From: Microcaldota archaeon
Lineage (GTDB): Archaea > Micrarchaeota > Micrarchaeia > Micrarchaeales > Micrarchaeaceae
Direction of reading: 5' to 3'
NCBI GenBank assembly: GCA_021828155.1
Contig: JAKAST010000001.1
Coordinates: 1-64,000, forward strand
DNA length: 64,000 nt
Shown here: piece after piece, positions 33,554-41,993 of the stretch
Layout: every line of letters starts with the position of its first letter
Numbering within the stretch: the stretch's first letter is position 1
Notes under the pieces: model-generated
What the model was told of the DNA's origin: nothing
Seen by the model: the letters and a program-made list of their open reading frames with translations, nothing else
The model's database searches: none
Position numbers and translations under genes: made by a program

Positions 33554-34237
33554 TCAAACTATTTTCACTGCCGCCCTGCCCTGCGTCGCGTTGTTGATCC
33601 GCTGGTAGAAGTCGTTCTGGAGCCCGGCCGGAAACTCCACGGTCGCCTGCAGCGAGCCGTCGCCCAACCACTGTTCAGACTTCAACCCAAACTGCTTGAG
33701 TATGCTGTAGCACCTGTTAGATACGTCAGCAGGTATCGTTACCTCTATCTTCACTACAGCGAACTTTATCGGCACCAGCATGTTTATCTTCTTCACCACG
33801 TCGTCTATCTGTTCGGTCGCATTCTTGAAAGGGTCTATCGACACCCTGGCCTCGCGCATGGCGTTCTCGATCCTGAGCGCTGGCATTGGTGCATTTGTTC
33901 TTGGGTCTATTGCATTCCTGGCAATGGTCTCTACTATCTGCTTGCGCTTCTCCTCAGCCAGCCTGTTTCGTTGCTCGGTTGTTACCGGCACATCGCCCTT
34001 CTTGAGTATGTGGTCAACAACCGCAGCGAGGTCTGTGGTTCCAAACACCTTCTTTATCTTCTCCTCGCTCTGGCGCTCGCCCTTCCTTGCATCCTTGAAA
34101 ATCTCCTCTGCCTCGAGCACGCTCATCGGATCCTTGCGCTTCCCTGTTATGTACTCGTACGCAAGGTCCGAATTGACCAGGATCTCGAAATCGTCCTTGT
34201 TGGCGGAAAACTTTGCAATTACAGTTTTAGATGGCAT
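33554..34237 (-). CDS. sdo1: Ribosome maturation protein SBDS
   Basis: SBDS releases aIF6 from new 50S subunits with the help of an EF-2-like GTPase. 227 residues with all three domains: FYSH at the N-terminus (KFSANKDDFEILVNSDLAYEY in parts), a central helical domain, and the ferredoxin-like C-terminus. ATG 34237 starts the conserved region; a longer frame adds six residues. Confidence 0.93.
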   Translation of the reverse strand: MPSKTVIAKFSANKDDFEILVNSDLAYEYITGKRKDPMSVLEAEEIFKDARKGERQSEEKIKKVFGTTDLAAVVDHILKKGDVPVTTEQRNRLAEEKRKQIVETIARNAIDPRTNAPMPALRIENAMREARVSIDPFKNATEQIDDVVKKINMLVPIKFAVVKIEVTIPADVSNRCYSILKQFGLKSEQWLGDGSLQATVEFPAGLQNDFYQRINNATQGRAAVKIV

Positions 34238-34274
34238 TGAATCACACCGCGCCACGGCGCAGGCGTGCAGCGCC

Positions 34275-34970
34275 TTAGAGATAGTTGGTTATCTCCTTCG
34301 GCGAGAAGCTGGAATATCCCTTTTCCTTGGTTATGACTGATATGTCGACATTGTCTGGCGCGAGCTTCTTCTCGTTGATCTTCTTTATGATGCCCACTCC
34401 AAGGGCCACAGCATCGCTTACACTCATGTCATCCTTGAACTCCTTGGCCAGCGTTTCCTCTGCTACGCGCTTTCCTGAACCTATGGCATCAGCTTTGTAG
34501 CCGGAGAACGATGCTCCCGGCTCCACCTCGTAGAGGCGCTTTTCTGTGTCTACGCCGCCGATGAGCAGCGATATCGCGTACGGCCTCAGGCCTCCGTACT
34601 GCGTGGCCATCTGCATCTCCTCGGATATCTCCCTGGCCACGGCCTCTACCGATTCAGTCTCGTCGTACACCATCCTGTGCATCTGGGTCTTGTTACGCAT
34701 AAGGTTGACGACATGCAGACCATCAGACACAAGCCCGCTGTATGTCGCACCTATAAACGAGTCAACCTTGAATATTTTCTGTACAGTGCTTGGTATTATG
34801 AGCGGCTCTGTGATGTTCTTGTGGGCCACGAAAACTATGCCCGTGTCGGCCACTATGCCTATCGAGGTAGCGCCCCTGCGCACAGCCTCTTTGGCGTACT
34901 CTACCTGGAAGAGCCTCCCTTCCGGGCTGAACATTACTCCCCTGTCATAAGCCTGTATATTAGGATACAT
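34275..34970 (-). CDS. psmA: Proteasome alpha subunit
   Basis: Forms the outer rings of the 20S proteasome. 231 residues with the alpha signature YDRGVMFSPEGRLFQVEYAKEA (in parts) at the N-terminus, which gates the pore, and the RGATSIGIV strand. First gene of the SBDS-exosome run in the common archaeal superoperon. The double-AAA protein at 42-44.8 kb is a candidate unfoldase partner. The gap 34971-35110 holds a GC-rich hairpin region and a likely TATA box near 35095-35104. Confidence 0.95.
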   Translation of the reverse strand: MYPNIQAYDRGVMFSPEGRLFQVEYAKEAVRRGATSIGIVADTGIVFVAHKNITEPLIIPSTVQKIFKVDSFIGATYSGLVSDGLHVVNLMRNKTQMHRMVYDETESVEAVAREISEEMQMATQYGGLRPYAISLLIGGVDTEKRLYEVEPGASFSGYKADAIGSGKRVAEETLAKEFKDDMSVSDAVALGVGIIKKINEKKLAPDNVDISVITKEKGYSSFSPKEITNYL

Positions 34971-35110
34971 TTTTCCACCAGTTGAACGTCAGACAGCTGC
35001 CAGTACGCCCGCGAGCGGGCAGTGCACACTTATGCGGGGTGCAAACACCTGCAGCAAAAGCACGACCTTCTATTGCGATAATTATTCGAATAGAACATTT
35101 TTAATGCTTA

Positions 35111-35464
35111 TTATTGCTGTCCGGCCGTACTCTGTCCCACCGTGCGCCCGAGGGTCTTGGCGTAGTCCCTAAGCGCCCTTAGCGTGCCGGAGCTTTTCAG
35201 GGTGTAGAAGGCCACCTCGCTTCCTGCAACGCTCTTCACCATTGCGAGCGCAGCTATCACGCTGGGCGTGCCCTCGAGGCTCGCCCTGAGTATGAACATC
35301 TCGCTGCTGATGAACCCTATGACGTGCGGGTTAATGCGGTGGTAGCCCAGCTGGCCAGTGCAGTCCATCAGGCTTATGTAGAGCCTCTTCTTGAACTCGT
35401 CTAGGTCGCCGCGCACGGGTGTGCTGGCCTCAACTAGCAGATAGCGCCTCTTCTCACGCATCAT
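35111..35464 (-). CDS. rnp2: RNase P protein component 2 (Pop5-like)
   Basis: A small RNase P protein that folds with the RNA to mature tRNA 5' ends. The 117-residue protein has KRRYLLVEAS at the N-terminus, LGYHRINPHVIGF and the ILRASLEGTPSVIAALAMVKS segment typical of archaeal Pop5/Rnp2. It overlaps the end of rnp3 by 11 bases. The RNase P RNA was not found in the window. Confidence 0.82.
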   Translation of the reverse strand: MMREKRRYLLVEASTPVRGDLDEFKKRLYISLMDCTGQLGYHRINPHVIGFISSEMFILRASLEGTPSVIAALAMVKSVAGSEVAFYTLKSSGTLRALRDYAKTLGRTVGQSTAGQQ

Positions 35465-35993
35465 TGCTACCACCCAGCTCACGGTTTATTGCGCTAATTG
35501 CACTGCGCGCCTGATCCTCGCTCGCGCCTATGAGCTTTGCCAGCTCCACGAGCTGCATATACGAGCACATCTGCAGCCTCGATGCCGCGAGGCTCACAAA
35601 TCCCACACGCACCCCCGCCTTGGTTGCTTCCTTAAGCATATCATGCATGAAATACATGGTCCTTGTGCGCTTGAGCCCGAAGAGCTCTGTGACCGCGCTC
35701 ATTGGGAAGAGAAGTATAGTGCCATGGTCGCGCATCGCTGCGAGCAGCTTCTTGTCGGCATCGTTGCGCTCTACCACTAGTGCTTTCGCGCCGCCCCGTA
35801 TCATGTTGGCCAGCCAGCCCATGTCTCTGCCTACTGCAATGAACCTGCTTCCCTTTGGCCGCAAGCCGTCGCCCTGTATTGCCATCTCTACGTCCCTGCC
35901 AGCCTTGAAGATTTTCGTGAAGCCGAGCCTCTCGCTGAAGTAAGGCTCGTAATCGCACGTCGCCCTGACGAGGTCGTAATAATCCAAGCTCAC
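35454..35993 (-). CDS. rnp3: RNase P protein component 3 (Rpp30-like)
   Basis: A 179-residue TIM-barrel-like protein. The GVRVGFVSLAASRLQMCSYM and LVELAKLIGASEDQARSAI region matches Rpp30/Rnp3. It pairs with Pop5 in the enzyme, and here the two genes overlap, consistent with coupled production. Its start overlaps the Orc1/Cdc6 stop by 4 bases. Confidence 0.85.
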   Translation of the reverse strand: MSLDYYDLVRATCDYEPYFSERLGFTKIFKAGRDVEMAIQGDGLRPKGSRFIAVGRDMGWLANMIRGGAKALVVERNDADKKLLAAMRDHGTILLFPMSAVTELFGLKRTRTMYFMHDMLKEATKAGVRVGFVSLAASRLQMCSYMQLVELAKLIGASEDQARSAISAINRELGGSNDA

Positions 35994-37234
35994 ACACCCG
36001 CGTCCTCGCCGGTCGTGGCGGGCTCATCAGACTTGCGCTGCTCGCCCACGCTGAATAAATCTTTCTCGAGAACCGCCCTGGTCTTCTTGCTGGGATAGAG
36101 CAGCTTTATGAGCTTCGTGTGGCCGCGTATGCCCTTGCCAGAATCGAACGAGACTATGAGACCCTGCATCTCAAGCTCCGCTATGTAGTTCCTGTACCAG
36201 CGCTCGCTCTTGGGCGCCTTGTGCAAGCCCTCCGCTATGGACTTGTAGCGGTTATAGACCTCGCCGCTGAAGAGATAGGTGTCTACGCCGTCGGTAAGTT
36301 TTTTGTAGGAGCCGCCGCTCTCCGCCAGCATCACAATAGAATAGAGCACGAGCTTCTGGTGCTCAGGGAGCGATACTATGAGATCGTAGACCACGTCGTT
36401 CTCAGCGGTCTTTACCGCGTGCTCTGCATCATCCATGCTTACCTTGTCGCTTGCGTTCTCTTCTGCCAGCTCGCCCGCCTTTGAGAGCACCTTAAGCGAG
36501 AACCTAGCATCGCCGCCCTCCTTGGCTGCAGCCGCAGCTATGTAATGGAGTATCTCATCGCTTACAATGTTGGGCTTGAAACCATCCTTCGCGCGCTCCT
36601 TTATTATCGCATAAATCTCGTTCGAATAGTAAGGCGAGAACACCAGCTCTGATTCGTAGAGCGTCGACAGGCTCCTCGGGTCAAGCTCCTCCTTGAAGGA
36701 CACCTTGTTGGACACGCCTATCAATGTAACGCCACCGGCGCGTATGTCGCTGTTTATTCTTGTTAAAGTGTAAACCAGGTCGTCCAGATCTTTAACCACA
36801 TCTATCTCATCGAGCGCCACCACGAGTATCTTGCTGTCCTCCTCTATCCAGTTAGCCAGCTTCTCGTACAGGTCTACGGTGCCGTAGCCGCGCTTCGCGT
36901 ACGTTGGCATGTGGTCGCTTATTATCTTGTTGAGCACCCTGAAGCGGGTGTTGTAGACCCTGCAGTTGACATAAGAGATGCGTGCGTGCGTGTTCGGTAT
37001 CCCATTGACCTCGTTTATCACGTACTTTGTGCACGTCGTTTTGCCCGTGCCAGTGCGCCCATACACAAATAAGTTGCGCCCGCGCTCCCCCTTCAGCGAC
37101 GGGGCGAGAGCTCTTTCTATGAAATTGATCTCCTTCTCCCTGAAAACAAGCTTTTGCGGAGTGAAATGCGGCGATAGTACCTCCCTATTGGCGAATATTT
37201 TGGACTCGACGAGGAGATCATTAAGCGTCTGCAT
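35990..37234 (-). CDS. cdc6: Orc1/Cdc6 replication initiator
   Basis: Binds archaeal origins and loads MCM. 414 residues: an AAA+ module with Walker A YGRTGTGKTT, Walker B VVALDEIDVV and sensor IGVSNKVSF, then a C-terminal winged helix that reads origin boxes. It heads the leftward RNase P-proteasome-exosome run. Upstream (37235-37438) I see no repeated origin box. Confidence 0.93.
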   Translation of the reverse strand: MQTLNDLLVESKIFANREVLSPHFTPQKLVFREKEINFIERALAPSLKGERGRNLFVYGRTGTGKTTCTKYVINEVNGIPNTHARISYVNCRVYNTRFRVLNKIISDHMPTYAKRGYGTVDLYEKLANWIEEDSKILVVALDEIDVVKDLDDLVYTLTRINSDIRAGGVTLIGVSNKVSFKEELDPRSLSTLYESELVFSPYYSNEIYAIIKERAKDGFKPNIVSDEILHYIAAAAAKEGGDARFSLKVLSKAGELAEENASDKVSMDDAEHAVKTAENDVVYDLIVSLPEHQKLVLYSIVMLAESGGSYKKLTDGVDTYLFSGEVYNRYKSIAEGLHKAPKSERWYRNYIAELEMQGLIVSFDSGKGIRGHTKLIKLLYPSKKTRAVLEKDLFSVGEQRKSDEPATTGEDAGV

Positions 37235-37438
37235 GCAACCCCCTGCATTTACATTTGCCTACCGCTGAATTGTGGCGTCACACATGCACCATATTTGTGC
37301 GCTGTTTTCATGACGACCATGTCTATTGTGCCATTCCTATTTATCTATGTTGCGGTGGGCGCGTGCACCGTCCCTAAACTGCATGGGATTTTGCGCCCAC
37401 AAATACAAGTAATGCGCAGAGGCGTGCGAGGCCCAGCC

Positions 37439-37744
37439 TCATATCAGCTTGCGGTCCTTGAGCCGCCCGACGTCCATCAGGCTGTACTTCCAAACAATGT
37501 CGCCGCGCTCGTTGCTCTGGACTACCCAAGGCATGACTATGACAACATCGTTTGCCCTGATCCAGAAGCGCCTCTTCAGCCTCCCTGGAATAGAGCAGAC
37601 ACGCTCGTTGCCGTCGCTGCACTGCACTACAAACTTCGATGCACCAGATATCCGTATCACCTTGCCGAGTACCTGGCCGTTTTCCGGCAGCCTGAGCTCG
37701 TGCACCGGCTCCTCAGCTCTTGGCCTTCTCCTGTAGTAAGACAT
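37439..37744 (-). CDS. eif1a: Translation initiation factor 1A
   Basis: A 101-residue OB-fold factor with the aIF1A pattern LRLPENGQVLGKVIRISGASKF (in parts) and CSIPGRLKRRFWIRANDVV. It binds the A site of the small subunit during initiation, the very region altered in this organism's 16S. It begins 12 bases after aIF2-beta on the minus strand. Confidence 0.93.
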   Translation of the reverse strand: MSYYRRRPRAEEPVHELRLPENGQVLGKVIRISGASKFVVQCSDGNERVCSIPGRLKRRFWIRANDVVIVMPWVVQSNERGDIVWKYSLMDVGRLKDRKLI

Positions 37745-37756
37745 TACAACACCATC

Positions 37757-38173
37757 TCAATAGTTCTTTACAGCGTAGCGCGCACCACACGCCTCGCACA
37801 CCAGGTAGAACATGCCGCGGCCCGCTCCTTCGAGATGCGTGTCCGGCTTGTGGCACTCCCTACATATTACGTACACCTCGAAGTAGCGTTTAATGCGCGC
37901 ATTCAGGTCTTCAGTGCTGAATCTGCCGTTCAGCACCAGCCTCTGCTCCTCTATGCCCACAGGCACTCCTAGCTCCTTGCTCAGGTACCTGCTTATGTCG
38001 CTCACGTTCCTGCGGGCCTTGTCAGCTATTGCTGATATGTTCCTTATCACAGTCTTGGCTCCCTGCACTATGGAGTCCACAGACGGTATCACGAAGTCGG
38101 AATGCTCGGCAGCGAGGCTGGGCAGCTTTGAGAAGGCCCTGTCTAAAAGTGCGCTGTACTCATTGTCATTCAA
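37757..38173 (-). CDS. eif2b: Translation initiation factor 2, beta subunit
   Basis: A 138-residue protein: N-terminal helix, a central alpha/beta domain (LGVPVGIEEQRLVLNGRF in parts) and a C-terminal zinc ribbon CRECHKPDTHLEG...CEACGARY. Part of the trimer that delivers initiator tRNA. First gene of a two-gene leftward unit with aIF1A, divergent from SRP RNA. Confidence 0.93.
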   Translation of the reverse strand: MNDNEYSALLDRAFSKLPSLAAEHSDFVIPSVDSIVQGAKTVIRNISAIADKARRNVSDISRYLSKELGVPVGIEEQRLVLNGRFSTEDLNARIKRYFEVYVICRECHKPDTHLEGAGRGMFYLVCEACGARYAVKNY

Positions 38174-38230
38174 TCAGAACACCGACGTGCGCGAAGGCCG
38201 CGCAATGATATTACTAATGGCAACGAACCT

Positions 38231-38237
38231 ATTTAAA
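38231..38237 (+). promoter_or_regulatory. TATA box for SRP RNA
   Basis: atttaaa is centred 26 bases before the first paired base of SRP RNA, the exact archaeal spacing. No new TATA box is seen before tRNA-Ser, so one transcript may carry both. Confidence 0.65.
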
Positions 38238-38259
38238 GCGTTCCTGCGCTATACTAGCC

Positions 38260-38522
38260 GTGGCAGATAGGCCGGGAAGCTAAGGGTTTCCCATTCGCAA
38301 ATCCCTTTCAGGCGGGCCAGTGCCGGCTACGTGCCGGAATGCCATTTGAGGCCTGCACCGAGGCGTTGAGGTCTTGCCCTGGATGATGGCCCAATATGTG
38401 AACCAGGCCAGGCCGGAAGGAGCAACCTTAAGCATATTCAGGCTATGCTTCTAGGATACAGGGCTGAGTCGGGATGCAATCAACCCCAATTGGCGTTAAG
38501 GTGCAAGGCCGGCCTCTGCCAC
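38260..38522 (+). ncRNA. ffs: Signal recognition particle RNA (7S RNA)
   Basis: The ends pair (GTGGCAGATAGGCCGG with CCGGCCTCTGCCAC), closing helix 5 as in archaeal 7S RNA. The SRP54-binding helix 8 loop is present as CAGGCCGGAAGGAGCAACC at about 38408-38427, with the GGAAG tetraloop. Length (263) is slightly short of the usual 300. It directs membrane and secreted proteins to the translocon. Confidence 0.9.
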
Positions 38523-38582
38523 ACGATAGCGCTAAAAAGCGTTGTATGGCAAGTTAGCAAATGTTCATGGAACAGGAAACGT

Positions 38583-38666
38583 GCCGGGGTCGCCTAGAGG
38601 TAGGGCGGCAGCCTGCTAAGCTGTTTGGCTGAAAGGCCTCCGTGGGTCCGATTCCCACCCCCGGCG
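38583..38666 (+). tRNA. tRNA-Ser (GCT)
   Basis: 84 bases: acceptor GCCGGGG/CCCCGGC with discriminator G, T arm GTGGG/CCCAC, anticodon loop CTGCTAA giving anticodon GCT, and a long variable arm as expected for Ser. No intron; CCA is not encoded. It lies 60 bases after SRP RNA and 28 before the DUF429 gene. Confidence 0.93.
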
Positions 38667-38694
38667 TTCCATTCCACTTGATTGGTGTGGTTTT

Positions 38695-39474
38695 GTGTTA
38701 TTTGTAGGGATAGACCTTGCGTGGTCGGCAAAGAACAACACCGGCCTGGCCGTAATCGAGGGTGACGAGAGGGGCGCAAAGCTTGCCGGCGCAGGCATAA
38801 CCATTTCGGACGACTCTATACTCGACTATGTTAGGAAGAATGTCGGCAGCGCGGCCGCGCTGGTTGCCATAGATGCGCCACTCGTAGTGCCCAACAAGGC
38901 CGGAAGGAGACCAGCAGATACGCTGGTCAGCGAGCTTTTCAGGAAGTATGACGCAGGCGCGTACCCAGCCAACAGGACGCGCCTCGGTGCATGGTGCAAT
39001 GGCAAGGTACGCGGCGAGGAGCTTGTCGTGAAGTTTGAGAGGGCAGGCTTCTCGCACAGCCCCTACATAAAACGGTTCGAGCACTCCAGGAAGGCGTTCG
39101 AGGTATATCCGCACCCGGCAATGGTCGCGGTCTTCGAGCTTAACCACATACTCAGATACAAATCTAAGCCGGGCAGGGAGAGCGGCTTCAGGGTCAGGGA
39201 GTTCGCAAAGTACGAGCAACTGCTGAAGGGTCTCTCGAAGGCTAATCCGAGATTTGATGTCGGAAAGGGCCTGCTGCTTGGCAAGAAGCTGTCCGGCCTC
39301 AGCACTAGTGAGATGAAACGCCACGAGGACATGCTCGATGCGGTGTTCTGCGCATATACTGCATACTACTGCTGGGCCCGTCCCGAAAAATGCGCTGTGC
39401 TTGGCAGCATGAAAGGCGGATATATACTCACGCCTGTGCTAGATTCTATGCACGGTACGCAGACTACGCTCTGA
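38695..39474 (+). CDS. DUF429 family protein
   Basis: 259 residues. The N-terminus LFVGIDLAWS and the VAIDAPLVVPN and FEVYPHPAMVAVF motifs are those of DUF429, an RNase H-like fold family of predicted nucleases. GTG start at 38695, 28 bases after tRNA-Ser. Acidic residues in the GID and IDAP strands could bind metal. Function is not established. Confidence 0.75.
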   Translation: MLFVGIDLAWSAKNNTGLAVIEGDERGAKLAGAGITISDDSILDYVRKNVGSAAALVAIDAPLVVPNKAGRRPADTLVSELFRKYDAGAYPANRTRLGAWCNGKVRGEELVVKFERAGFSHSPYIKRFEHSRKAFEVYPHPAMVAVFELNHILRYKSKPGRESGFRVREFAKYEQLLKGLSKANPRFDVGKGLLLGKKLSGLSTSEMKRHEDMLDAVFCAYTAYYCWARPEKCAVLGSMKGGYILTPVLDSMHGTQTTL

Positions 39475-39534
39475 CACTTTTTTACAAAAGGTAAATTATT
39501 GCTGCGCGCCTGCTTAAAAGAGTTGGCATACCAC

Positions 39535-39711
39535 ATGCCGCAGATATCTATGTACGTGAACGACAAGCCAATAGCGGCAGATGACGGCAGGCGTATATGC
39601 CCCGAGTGCGGCCGCGAAATGATAGTTGTGGATGGCCAGCAATCATGCGGCTGTGGTTCAGATGAATCTGCAGCGTGCGGCTGCGGCGGAGCGTGCGGCT
39701 GTGGCCACTGA
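39535..39711 (+). CDS. Small Cys-rich zinc-ribbon protein (58 residues)
   Basis: From ATG 39535. A CPECG half-ribbon is followed by a C-terminal run of Cys-Gly pairs (CGCG repeats ending CGCGH), ten Cys in all, so it probably binds metal. Family not recognised. It ends 2 bases before the convergent MTA phosphorylase, whose C-terminus also carries a CSCK motif. Confidence 0.6.
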   Translation: MPQISMYVNDKPIAADDGRRICPECGREMIVVDGQQSCGCGSDESAACGCGGACGCGH

Positions 39712-39713
39712 GT

Positions 39714-40532
39714 TCACTTAACGCTTACCGCAGCATTGACCAGCGAGTCTTTGCAGCTGCAGGAGCGCTTCTCCGGCAGTGTCTTAATTATCTCAGTAAT
39801 CAGCGCCCTCGTCTTTCCGACGTTGGCGCTCATCCTTGCATTCACAACGTCTAACGTGACCGGCTCTATGCTCCGGTTCTCATCCACTCCCGAATCGTAG
39901 TCGGTTATTACTGTTATGCCCAGGAAGCACATGCCGCGCTCCTTTGCCAGCGCAATCTCAGGATACTGCGTCATGTTGACTATGTCGCCGCCTATGCTCC
40001 TGAAAAACCTCGATTCGGCTTTTGTCGAGAACCTTGGTCCGCTGACCACTATCACTGTGCCAGTATTGTGGTACTTTACGTTCGTAGTGTCACCGGCCGC
40101 TACAGCTATCTGCCGCATCTCGTCGCAATATGGTTCGGCAGTGCTCACATGCGTCACCGGCTCTGGCTCCCCGTCGAAGAATGTGTCCTCGCGGCCATGG
40201 CTGAAATTGATGAACTGGTCAGGAAATACGAAATCGCCAGGCATGAGGTTTGCGCGCAGAGAGCCAACAGCAGAAGTAGATATTATGCGCTCTACTCCGA
40301 GCTGGCTCATGGCGTCGATGTTCGCCCTGTAGGGCACCTTGTGCGGCGGTATTGTGTGCTTGCTGCCGTGCCTCGGCAGGAACGCCACCATTCTACCCGC
40401 AAGCTCTCCTATAGTTATGCTGTCGCTCGGCTTGCCGTACTTGGTTTCGACATCTATAGCCTTGCCGTCGCTCAGCAGCGAATACAGGCCTGAGCCTCCG
40501 ATCACGCCTATCTCGGCTTTCTGTTTCGTCAT
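39714..40532 (-). CDS. mtnP: S-methyl-5'-thioadenosine phosphorylase
   Basis: Splits methylthioadenosine from polyamine synthesis into adenine and methylthioribose-1-phosphate. 272 residues with GVIGGSGLY, PRHGSKHTIPPHKVPYRAN, GPRFSTKAE and MTQYPEIALA. The C-terminal CSCK element seen in some archaeal thermostable MTAPs is present. It starts 9 bases after glutamate dehydrogenase. It fits the spermidine demand of deoxyhypusine synthase. Confidence 0.93.
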   Translation of the reverse strand: MTKQKAEIGVIGGSGLYSLLSDGKAIDVETKYGKPSDSITIGELAGRMVAFLPRHGSKHTIPPHKVPYRANIDAMSQLGVERIISTSAVGSLRANLMPGDFVFPDQFINFSHGREDTFFDGEPEPVTHVSTAEPYCDEMRQIAVAAGDTTNVKYHNTGTVIVVSGPRFSTKAESRFFRSIGGDIVNMTQYPEIALAKERGMCFLGITVITDYDSGVDENRSIEPVTLDVVNARMSANVGKTRALITEIIKTLPEKRSCSCKDSLVNAAVSVK

Positions 40533-40541
40533 GCTAATGCC

Positions 40542-41807
40542 TCAGTACCAGCCGCGCACCTTCATCGCGCTTGCAACTCTGCCTATCGCTATTATGTAAG
40601 CCGCAGTCCTTGGCGTTATCTTGCTGCCCTTGGCCTCGTATTCCTTCTTTACGGCCATTGTGTCAGCGAATGACTTAGTTATTATCTTGTCGAGCTTCTG
40701 GTAGACCTCATCCGCGCTCCAGTAGTATCCACCTATGTTCTGCACCCACTCGAAGTACGAGCCTATGACGCCGCCGCTGTTGACAAGGAAGTCGGGCAGG
40801 TCCAGCACTCCCTTCTCGTGGAGTATCGCATCTGCGTCGGGCGTGACTGGGCCGTTCGCCAGTTCGAGGACAAGCTTGGCCTTTATCTTGTCCGCGTTGC
40901 TCCCGGTTATCTGGTTTTCTATTGCTGCGGGTATGAGTATGTCGACGTCGCTCTCCAGCAGTTGCTCATTGGTCATCTCTGTGCCGCCCTCGTAGCCCTG
41001 CACGCTGCCGCTCTCCTTCTTCGCCTTTTCGAGCTTTGCCAGGTCGAGCCCGTTAGCATCGTAAACCGCGCCCTTAGAGTCGCTTATAGCGACCACTTTC
41101 GAGCCGAAGAGCTTCTTCGACAAAGTGTACGCGAACATGCCGGCGTTGCCGAATCCCTGGACGGCTATTTTTGCATTCCTGAGGTCTATGCCAAGGCCCT
41201 TCGCGGCCTCGCGCATCACGTACATGCCTCCCATTGCCGTGGAGTCGTTCCTGCCTTCCGAGCCCCACACCTCAAGGGGCTTGCCCGTTATTGTTCCGAA
41301 GGCGTTATGCCTTACTATGTTGCTGTACTCATCCATCATCCAGGCCATAATCTGTGGCGTCGTATAGACGTCAGGTGCAGGTATGTCGACCTGCGGGCCT
41401 ATAAACGTGCCAATCGCGCGTATGTAGCCTCGCGAGAGCGCCTCGATCTCGCGCTCGCTCATGCTCTTCGTGTCGCATATTATCCCGCCCTTCGCACCCC
41501 CATATGGTATGTTGGCCAGGCTTGTCTTCCACGTCATCCAGGCCGCCAGCGCCTTGACCGTATCGAGGCTCTCCTGCGGGTGGAACCTTATGCCGCCCTT
41601 AACCGGACCCCTGGCATCGTTGTACTGCACCCTGAACCCTGTGAACACTTTGGTCTCGCCGCTGTCCATCCGCACAGGTATGTTTATCACAAGCGTGCGC
41701 ATCGGCTCCCTGAGTATCGCATGGGCCTGCTTGTCCAGGTTCATGACCTCAGCAGCCTCATCAAGCTGCTGCTGCGCTATCTTGAAAGGATTCAAATCCT
41801 CAGCCAT
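40542..41807 (-). CDS. gdhA: Glutamate dehydrogenase
   Basis: Interconverts glutamate with 2-oxoglutarate and ammonia. 421 residues. Substrate domain [21 protein letters not shown] (in parts) and PYGGAKGGI, with catalytic Lys and Asp (VDIPAPDV), then the Rossmann domain [10 protein letters not shown]. It could couple with the class III aminotransferase. Upstream 41808-41993 holds its promoter (tgtttaaag on the minus strand) and nothing else I can support. Confidence 0.94.
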   Translation of the reverse strand: MAEDLNPFKIAQQQLDEAAEVMNLDKQAHAILREPMRTLVINIPVRMDSGETKVFTGFRVQYNDARGPVKGGIRFHPQESLDTVKALAAWMTWKTSLANIPYGGAKGGIICDTKSMSEREIEALSRGYIRAIGTFIGPQVDIPAPDVYTTPQIMAWMMDEYSNIVRHNAFGTITGKPLEVWGSEGRNDSTAMGGMYVMREAAKGLGIDLRNAKIAVQGFGNAGMFAYTLSKKLFGSKVVAISDSKGAVYDANGLDLAKLEKAKKESGSVQGYEGGTEMTNEQLLESDVDILIPAAIENQITGSNADKIKAKLVLELANGPVTPDADAILHEKGVLDLPDFLVNSGGVIGSYFEWVQNIGGYYWSADEVYQKLDKIITKSFADTMAVKKEYEAKGSKITPRTAAYIIAIGRVASAMKVRGWY

Positions 41808-41993
41808 AGAATCACAGCAATATTGTGCAGCTTAAAGCTTTAAACATAATGCAGAAAAATTACCATAAGCGTATCAAAGCGAGCCCGTCTAACAGCATGG
41901 CTGAAATGGAACAGCCCGTTTGCTGGGGTTAATGGCTGCAAAGCGATGCTGTGCAGCATGCAAGCCCATAAAGCCGCGCAATGGCGTGGCTGT

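Noticed and set aside
37235-37438. Replication origin next to cdc6
   Set aside because: The location is typical, but no repeated origin-box sequence or long AT-rich unwinding element is visible.
41808-41993. Small gene or RNA upstream of glutamate dehydrogenase
   Set aside because: No start-stop frame with ribosome site, no box motifs; only a promoter is supported.
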